A stretch of 64,000 nucleotides of DNA from positions 2,895,501 through 2,959,500 of the forward strand of contig NZ_CP108581.1 of assembly GCF_036010665.1 (NCBI RefSeq). The letters are read 5' to 3'. The DNA comes from Microbispora sp. NBC_01189 (GTDB lineage: Bacteria; Actinomycetota; Actinomycetes; Streptosporangiales; Streptosporangiaceae). The notes under the pieces are model-generated. The model did no database searches. It was not told the DNA's origin and saw nothing but the letters and a program-made list of their open reading frames with translations. Below are positions 59,140-64,000 of this stretch, piece after piece. Made by a program: the position numbers and the translations under genes. The stretch's first letter is position 1. Every line of letters starts with the position of its first letter.

Positions 59140-59744
59140 GAGGAGAACCCCATCCGGGTGGGCGCGGCGTACGGCGCGAGGATGCGGAAGGAGCCGACGA
59201 TCTCGTCGATCATCCCGTAGTCGCGGGCCTGTTCAGGGGTGAACCAGCGGTCGCGGTCGCTGTCGGCGGAGATCTCCTCGACGCTGCGGCCCGTCTCGGC
59301 GGCGAGGATCTCCTCGGACTGCCGCTTCATGTACCTGAGGTTCTCGGACTGGATCGCGATGTCGATCGCCGTGCCGCCGATCCCGGCCGACGGCTGGTGC
59401 ATCATGATCCGGCTGTGCGCGAGGCTGATCCGCTTGCCGTGCGTGCCGGAGGCCAGCAGCACCTGCCCCATGCTCGCCGCCATCCCGAGCGCGACGGTGA
59501 CCACGTCGTTCGGGACCAGCTTCATCGTGTCGTAGATCGCGAGGCCGGCCAGCACGGACCCGCCGGGCGAGTTGATGTAGAGGATGATGTCGCGTTCGGG
59601 GTCCGCCGAGGCCAGCAGCACCATCTCGGCGCACACCCGCTCGGCCATCTCGTCGTCGACCTCTCCGGTCAACAGCAGTGTCCGTTGCTGGAACAGCTTC
59701 TCGTTCAGCCGATCCCGGTAACTCGTGCTCGATGAAACAGGCAT
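59136..59744 (-). CDS. clpP: ClpP protease subunit (first gene of pair)
   Basis: 202 residues from ATG 59744. Catalytic S91 in [16 protein letters not shown]116 in [11 protein letters not shown], Asp in [12 protein letters not shown]. The C-terminus [15 protein letters not shown] could dock a Clp ATPase through a short hydrophobic motif. Longer upstream frames to 60101 overlap the divergent promoter and are rejected as starts. Confidence 0.93.
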   Translation of the reverse strand: MPVSSSTSYRDRLNEKLFQQRTLLLTGEVDDEMAERVCAEMVLLASADPERDIILYINSPGGSVLAGLAIYDTMKLVPNDVVTVALGMAASMGQVLLASGTHGKRISLAHSRIMMHQPSAGIGGTAIDIAIQSENLRYMKRQSEEILAAETGRSVEEISADSDRDRWFTPEQARDYGMIDEIVGSFRILAPYAAPTRMGFSS

Positions 59745-59869
59745 GCCGCCTTTGTATCCGCCCCACCCCCGCGAACCGCGGAGATGTCTGCCGAGGGCAG
59801 ACGACCCCCCCGCGACCGGCTCGCGCGGGCGGTCAACAGCTCTCCGTGGACTGGTGACGTCGTACGTAT

Positions 59870-59889
59870 GTGGGGACCAGGGTCCCTCC
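59870..59889. promoter_or_regulatory. DosR/OsdR-type palindrome between clpP and the GNAT/acyl-CoA synthetase gene
   Basis: GGGACCAGGGTCCC at 59873-59886, exactly GGGAC-N4-GTCCC, the core of the DosR box TTSGGGACTWWAGTCCCSAA. It ends 57 bp before the ATG at 59944 and lies 129 bp from the divergent clpP start. Confidence 0.65.
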
Positions 59890-59943
59890 TGACAGGGGAG
59901 GAAGCCCCTGGGGCCGGGCCGGGCGACGGCCGACGCTGGGACC

Positions 59944-62424
59944 ATGACCCGAAGCGTCGCCGAGGCGTGTGACGTCCTGCTGCGTGACGGTGGCATGGCG
60001 CGCATCCGCCCGTTGCGGCCGTCGGACCGCGCGGCCCTGCACGCGCTGATCGCCCGGTCGTCCCCGCGTTCGGCGTACCTGAGGTTCTTCGCCGGTGGCA
60101 CCGCCTCGGCTCACGCGCACATGGACCTGATCACCGGTCCGGATTATCGCGGGCACGCGCTGGTGGCGTTGGCCGGCGGTCTCGTGGCCGGCGTGGCCGA
60201 GTGGATCCCCGGCCCCGGCGGGGCGGAGGCCGAGGTGGGGATCCTGCTGGACGACCGGGTGCACGACCAGGGGCTCGGCACGCTTCTGCTGGAGCACGTC
60301 GCACTGGACGCGGCGGACGCGGGCGTCGAGGACCTGGTCGCCACCGTCCTGCCGGAGAACCGGGCGATTCTGCGCGTCCTGCACGATCTCGGCCTGCCGG
60401 TGGAGCAGCGCTACGAGAGGGGGCAGGTCGAGATCCGCATCGCCGCCCGGCCCACCGAGAGGCTCGTGGCCGAGATCGAGGCCCGGGCGCACGAGGCGGA
60501 GCGCGGGTCGCTGGCGCACGTGTTCACCCCGGGCTCGGTGGCCGTGATCGGGGACGTTCTCGACCCCGGCGGCCTGGGCAACCGCGTGCTGCGTGACCTG
60601 GTCGCTGGACGCTTCCCCGGCCCGATTCACCCTGTCGACCCCCGCGCGGCCCAGGCGTCCCCGGCGGCCGAGGTGTGTGGCCTGCCCGTCCGTTCCGGCG
60701 TCGCCGCGGTGCCCGGGCCGGTGGACCTGGCCGTGGTCGCCGTACCGGCCCCCGCCGTGCTCGGCGTCGCCCGCGAATGCGCCCGCCGCCGGGTGCGGGC
60801 CCTCGTCGTGCTCACCGGCGGCTTCACCGAGGCGGGGGACCGCGAGGCGGAACGTGAACTGCCGCGCGTCTGCCGCGAGGCGGGCATGCGGCTGGTCGGG
60901 CCCGGCTGCCTCGGCGTCGTGAACACGTCCGCCCGCCTACACGCCGGGCTCCTGCCCGTACGTCCCGCCGCGGGGCCGCTGGGCCTGATGGCGCAGTCGG
61001 GCACGGCTGTGGTCGCCCTGCTCGAAGGGGCCGGACGGCTCGGCCTCGGTGTCTCCTCCTTCGCCTCGGTCGGGGACAAGGCGGATGTCAGCGGCAACGA
61101 CCTGCTCGAATACTGGGAGGACGATCCCGCGACCCGGGTCATCGCCCTGCACCTCGAATCGTTCGGCAACCCGCGCAGGTTCCGCCGCATCGCCCGCAGG
61201 ATCGGCGCCCGCAAACCGATCATCGTGACGAAGGGCCGCCGCGACCTCTCAGTAGGCCACTCCCACGCCGCTGCCACGGCTCTCGGTGCGGCGAGCGAGG
61301 ACGCCGCTGTGGACGCGCTGTTGCGCGCGTGCGGTGCGATCAGGGAGGACAGCGTGCGGGGCATGCTCGACACCGCCCGGTTGCTGGCCTTCCAGCCGCT
61401 GCCGGACGGCCCTCGGGTGGCGATCGTGAGCGACTCCAGACCCGCGGCGGCGGTGACCGCCGGCGCCTGCGAGCGGGCCGGCCTGCTCGTGCCGGACCTG
61501 TGCGACGTGGGTGACCTCGCTTTCGCGATCACGACCGTCCTGGCCGACCCGGGCGTCGACGCCGTCCTCGTCGTCTCCGCCCCGCCGTCCTGGCCGGACC
61601 CGGGGGCGGCCATGCAGGCGATCACGGCGGCGACCAGGGGTGCGACGAAACCCGTGCTCGCCTGCCCGGCCGGGCGGGACGGGCTGATCGACGGCCGGAT
61701 CCCGGCGTACGCCTCCCCCGAGCGGGCCGCGCACGCTCTCGCCCAGGCGCACGGGTACGCCGCATGGCGGGCCCGGCCGGTGCCTCCGCCGGAGGAACTT
61801 CCGGGAGTCGACCCGCCGTTCGCCCGCCGCCTCGTCGCCGCGGACCTGGCCGCCCACCCCGGTGGCCGCCTGCTGGACGACCGTACGGCGGCTCGGCTGC
61901 TGGAGGCCTACGGCGTCCACGTCGCCGAGACGGTCGCCGGGCCGGTCTCCTGCGTCGAAGACGGCGGGGGCGGAGAGGGCGCCGAGATGGTCGTCAGGGG
62001 CGTCGCGTGCGAGACATTCGGCCCGCTGGTCATGGTGGGCCCCGGCGGGACGGTGTCCGGGCCGCCCGGTGGCAGTGCCGATAATCATGCCGATGACCAT
62101 GCCGATGCCCAGGCGGGCGCCCACGCGGGTGAGCACGCCTTCCGGGTGCCGCCGATCGACCGGGCCGAGGCACGGCGGATGATCGGCGAGGCGCGCCGCG
62201 CGGCGCTTCCAAACGGTCACCAGCGACTGCCGGAGGCCGGCGTCCGCGCGCTGGAGGACCAGATCGTCCGCGTCGGCCGCCTCATGGACGACCATCCCGG
62301 CATCGCGGCGATCGACCTCGATCCCGTCGTCGTGACGCCGTACGGAGTGGTGGTCGTGTGCGCGCGCGTACGGCTCGCACCGGCACCGCCGCTCCCCTCG
62401 CCCTTCCGGCGCCGGTTGCGCTGA
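59944..62424 (+). CDS. GNAT / acyl-CoA synthetase (ADP-forming type) fusion with eroded ATP-grasp
   Basis: 826 residues. GNAT domain first (residues 10-160, IRPLRPSDRAALHALIARSS and EVGILLDDRVHDQGLGTLLL with the acetyl-CoA loop). CoA-binding Rossmann domain next (SLAHVFTPGSVAVIGDVLDPGGLGN). Ligase-CoA part with GLMAQSGTAVVALLEGA and the phospho-His candidate in SVGHSHAAATALGAASEDAAVDALLRA. The C-terminal ATP-grasp is cut: YGVHVAETVAGPVS jumps to EMVVRGVACETFGPLVMVGPGG, omitting the usual nucleotide-binding Lys strand, and a His/Asp/Ala-rich insert follows (DNHADDHADAQAGAHAGEHA). The protein may work only as an acetyltransferase. Such fusions are typical dormancy-regulon members. Confidence 0.88.
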   Translation: MTRSVAEACDVLLRDGGMARIRPLRPSDRAALHALIARSSPRSAYLRFFAGGTASAHAHMDLITGPDYRGHALVALAGGLVAGVAEWIPGPGGAEAEVGILLDDRVHDQGLGTLLLEHVALDAADAGVEDLVATVLPENRAILRVLHDLGLPVEQRYERGQVEIRIAARPTERLVAEIEARAHEAERGSLAHVFTPGSVAVIGDVLDPGGLGNRVLRDLVAGRFPGPIHPVDPRAAQASPAAEVCGLPVRSGVAAVPGPVDLAVVAVPAPAVLGVARECARRRVRALVVLTGGFTEAGDREAERELPRVCREAGMRLVGPGCLGVVNTSARLHAGLLPVRPAAGPLGLMAQSGTAVVALLEGAGRLGLGVSSFASVGDKADVSGNDLLEYWEDDPATRVIALHLESFGNPRRFRRIARRIGARKPIIVTKGRRDLSVGHSHAAATALGAASEDAAVDALLRACGAIREDSVRGMLDTARLLAFQPLPDGPRVAIVSDSRPAAAVTAGACERAGLLVPDLCDVGDLAFAITTVLADPGVDAVLVVSAPPSWPDPGAAMQAITAATRGATKPVLACPAGRDGLIDGRIPAYASPERAAHALAQAHGYAAWRARPVPPPEELPGVDPPFARRLVAADLAAHPGGRLLDDRTAARLLEAYGVHVAETVAGPVSCVEDGGGGEGAEMVVRGVACETFGPLVMVGPGGTVSGPPGGSADNHADDHADAQAGAHAGEHAFRVPPIDRAEARRMIGEARRAALPNGHQRLPEAGVRALEDQIVRVGRLMDDHPGIAAIDLDPVVVTPYGVVVVCARVRLAPAPPLPSPFRRRLR

Positions 62425-62443
62425 CCGTCCGTGCCGCGCGGCG

Positions 62444-62671
62444 TCACCGGGCGGCCGGACGGGCCTCCGCCTCCCTACGGCGTTCGCGGCGGGGCTCCAC
62501 GTGGGCGTCGGGGCCGGGGAAGATGAGGGTCTCGTGCTCCTCGTCCAGCCATCTGACCACGTAGGGCGGGGACCCGTCGCTGTGGTGGAGGGCTGTGATG
62601 ACGCCCGTACGGCGAGGCCCGTCCAGGTGAAGGCTCTCGATGATCAGCCGGTCGCCGACTGCCGCTTTCAT
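62444..62671 (-). CDS. DUF1918 protein
   Basis: 75 residues: KAAVGDRLIIESLHLDGPRRTGVITALHHSDGSPPYVVRWLDEEHETLIFPGPDAHVEP, the whole DUF1918 beta-barrel (SH3-like), plus a basic tail. Function unknown; often next to universal-stress, CBS and GNAT-synthetase genes in actinobacteria. ATG 62671. Confidence 0.9.
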   Translation of the reverse strand: MKAAVGDRLIIESLHLDGPRRTGVITALHHSDGSPPYVVRWLDEEHETLIFPGPDAHVEPRRERRREAEARPAAR

Positions 62672-62734
62672 GTACGCCCCCTTCTCACCCCGTCGCTAGC
62701 TCTTCCAGCGTGGCCGGGGCCGCGCCTCCCGCTT

Positions 62735-62772
62735 AGGGCAGGAGGTCCCGTAACCGAGGGACCTCCTGCCCT
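62735..62772 (-). terminator. Terminator of the V-type ATPase operon
   Basis: AGGGCAGGAGGTCCC / GGGACCTCCTGCCCT, a perfect 15-bp stem with an 8-nt loop, 15 bp after the subunit D stop on the leftward strand. Confidence 0.85.
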
Positions 62773-62787
62773 GTCGCCGCGGGTGGA

Positions 62788-63435
62788 TCAGCCTCCGGGG
62801 TCCTGTTCGATCTCGCGGGCGGCGGCCTCGCGGGCGGCGGCGGCGCGGCGGACCCGGGCGCCGTCGGCGCGTTCCGCCTCGTCCAGGGACAGCTCGACCT
62901 CGGCCAGCGCCGCCTCCAGGCGGGGGAGGACGTGGTCGCGGAGCGCGCGGATGCGGCGGCCGGTCGCCTCCTCCTCCGCGGCCACGACGCGGGCGGCCGC
63001 CGCGGCGACCGCGTGGTCCACGGCGGCCCGCAGCGCGGCGCGGCAGGCCTCGCGGGCGGGGACGAGCGCGGCGGTGAGCGGGAGCGGCGCCGACGGCCCG
63101 GGCTCGTCCGGCGGGCGGAAGAGCGCCCGGCGGGGATAGCGCGTCCCCATGGCGTCGGTCCAGTCCACCCGCACCTCGGCGAGGCGGCCGTCGCAGGCCA
63201 GCCGGATCGCCCGCCGTCCGCCGAGCAGCGCGGCGCGCGACGCCCACGCGTCGGCGGCCCGGCAGGCTTCCTCCCACTCGCGGCCGGTGCGGGCGGCCTC
63301 GCGGGCGAGGCGGTCCCGCTCCCGCCGCAGGATCCGCAGCTTGCGGTCGAGTACGGCGAGTCCGTGGCGCAGCACGGCCAGCCGGTGCCGCAGCCACAGT
63401 CGCCCGGCCCTCCCGGGAGGGACGCGGATTCTCAA
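62788..63435 (-). CDS. V/A-type ATPase subunit D (central stalk)
   Basis: 215 residues from TTG 63435, which overlaps the subunit B stop as TTGA. The pattern is that of the D subunit: RIRVPPGRAGRLWLRHRLAVLRHGLAVLDRKLRILRRERDRL (first long coiled helix), and a second long helix AAAARVVAAEEEATGRRIRALRDHVLPRLEAALAEVELSLDEAERADGAR. More basic and divergent than archaeal D subunits. Last gene of a leftward ATPase operon. Confidence 0.85.
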   Translation of the reverse strand: MRIRVPPGRAGRLWLRHRLAVLRHGLAVLDRKLRILRRERDRLAREAARTGREWEEACRAADAWASRAALLGGRRAIRLACDGRLAEVRVDWTDAMGTRYPRRALFRPPDEPGPSAPLPLTAALVPAREACRAALRAAVDHAVAAAAARVVAAEEEATGRRIRALRDHVLPRLEAALAEVELSLDEAERADGARVRRAAAAREAAAREIEQDPGG

Positions 63436-64000
63436 CGTCTCTCCCGGTAGCCCGCGTCGAGCGCTTCCGGCGACAGCATGGTCAGGTCCCGGCGGGGGAG
63501 CACGGAGACGACCTCCCAGGCACGGCCGAAGGTGTCCGCGAGCGAGCGGGGCTCGTCGCCGCGCTGGGCGAGCAGCCGCCGCGTGAACGCCTCCGCCAGC
63601 GCGAGGTGACGGCGGTCTCCCTCGCCGAGTGCGCTCTCCCCGACGAGTTCGGCCAGTTCCCTCGCCTGCCGGGCGCGGGAGAGGGCGGCGACGATCTGCG
63701 CGGCGAGGTCGGCGTGTTCCGGCCGCGTACGGCCCGCGCCCACGCCCGCCCGCATCATCCGCGACAGGGAGGAGAGCGGGTCGATGTGCGGATAGGGGCC
63801 GACGTCCCTGGTCAGCAGGATCTGGCCCTCGGTGATGTAACCGGTGAGGTCGGGCACCGGATGCGTGATGTCCCCCGCCGGCATGGTGAGCACCGGCAGC
63901 ACGGTGAGCGAGCCGGGACGTCCCCGCACCCGTCCGCACCGCTCGTACAGGGAGGCGAGGTCGCTGTAGAGATAGCCGGGGTAGGCCCGCCGGGCGGGGA
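63432..64000 (-). CDS. V/A-type ATPase subunit B, 3' part (runs off the window)
   Basis: The frame is open to base 64000, so the N-terminus is outside. Visible residues include YPGYLYSDLASLYERCGRVRGRPGS, LTVLPVLTMPAGDITHPVPDLTGYITEGQI and DPLSSLSRMMRAGVGAGRTRPEHADLA, the non-catalytic B subunit signature of V/A-ATPases. An internal ATG at 63929 is not the start. Subunit A and the membrane sector should lie beyond the window. Confidence 0.93.
   Translation of the reverse strand, partial: PARRAYPGYLYSDLASLYERCGRVRGRPGSLTVLPVLTMPAGDITHPVPDLTGYITEGQILLTRDVGPYPHIDPLSSLSRMMRAGVGAGRTRPEHADLAAQIVAALSRARQARELAELVGESALGEGDRRHLALAEAFTRRLLAQRGDEPRSLADTFGRAWEVVSVLPRRDLTMLSPEALDAGYRERR

Noticed and set aside
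62735-62772. GGTCCC...GGGACC as a DosR palindrome
   Set aside because: Half-sites are in the opposite arrangement with an 8-bp loop, and the long perfect stem at a gene end fits a terminator.

Overview
This is the chromosomal replication-origin segment of a high-GC filamentous-type actinomycete. The G+C content, heavy GTG/TTG start use, the DnaA boxes of the TTGTCCACA type and the gene order suggest Streptosporangiales or a near relative; no species can be named from the sequence alone.

Core half (1-26 kb). The order is sigM - anti-sigma - trxB - trxA, then a GNAT, an aminotransferase and D-Ala-D-Ala ligase, then the leftward block parB - parA - rsmG - jag - yidC - yidD - rnpA - rpmH. After this come dnaA, oriC and the rightward block dnaN - gnd - recF - dciA - gyrB - gyrA - DUF3566, ending in tRNA-Ile(GAT). 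Three parS sites flank or lie inside parAB. oriC (15496-16018) carries DnaA-box-like motifs in two 11-bp phased arrays, and more boxes lie inside dnaA, recF and the dciA start. trxB has a textbook SigR promoter.

Accessory half (26-64 kb). It begins directly after tRNA-Ile. A leftward run of ten closely packed genes (35691 to 26292) encodes a YflT-like protein, DnaK, GrpE, CbpA-type DnaJ, CbpM, ClpB, a truncated thioredoxin-reductase-like protein, a DUF1931 histone-fold protein, a glutathione-independent formaldehyde dehydrogenase and a SnoaL-like protein. Next are an alpha-galactosidase and a methyltransferase. A divergent copper cluster follows (two CopC, two paralogous His-containing membrane proteins, PCu(A)C, Tat-exported DyP peroxidase). 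Then come mopR-modABC for molybdate, a CPBP protease with a two-component system, and a GH65 phosphorylase. The last part holds small dormancy-type genes (CBS pair, broken ribosome-hibernation factor), a TetR/methyltransferase pair, a second-type ClpP pair with a ClgR/PopR-like regulator, a GNAT/acyl-CoA synthetase with an eroded ATP-grasp, DUF1918, and the 3' end of a V/A-type ATPase operon.

How it fits together. The left half replicates, segregates and secretes. The right half looks like a stress, anaerobiosis and dormancy region: chaperones, disaggregase, protease, formaldehyde detoxification, polymer/disaccharide use and a rotary ATPase. DosR/OsdR-type palindromes (GGGAC-N4-GTCCC) occur upstream of two of its genes. 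Several gene remnants show that this half is turning over while the origin half is conserved.
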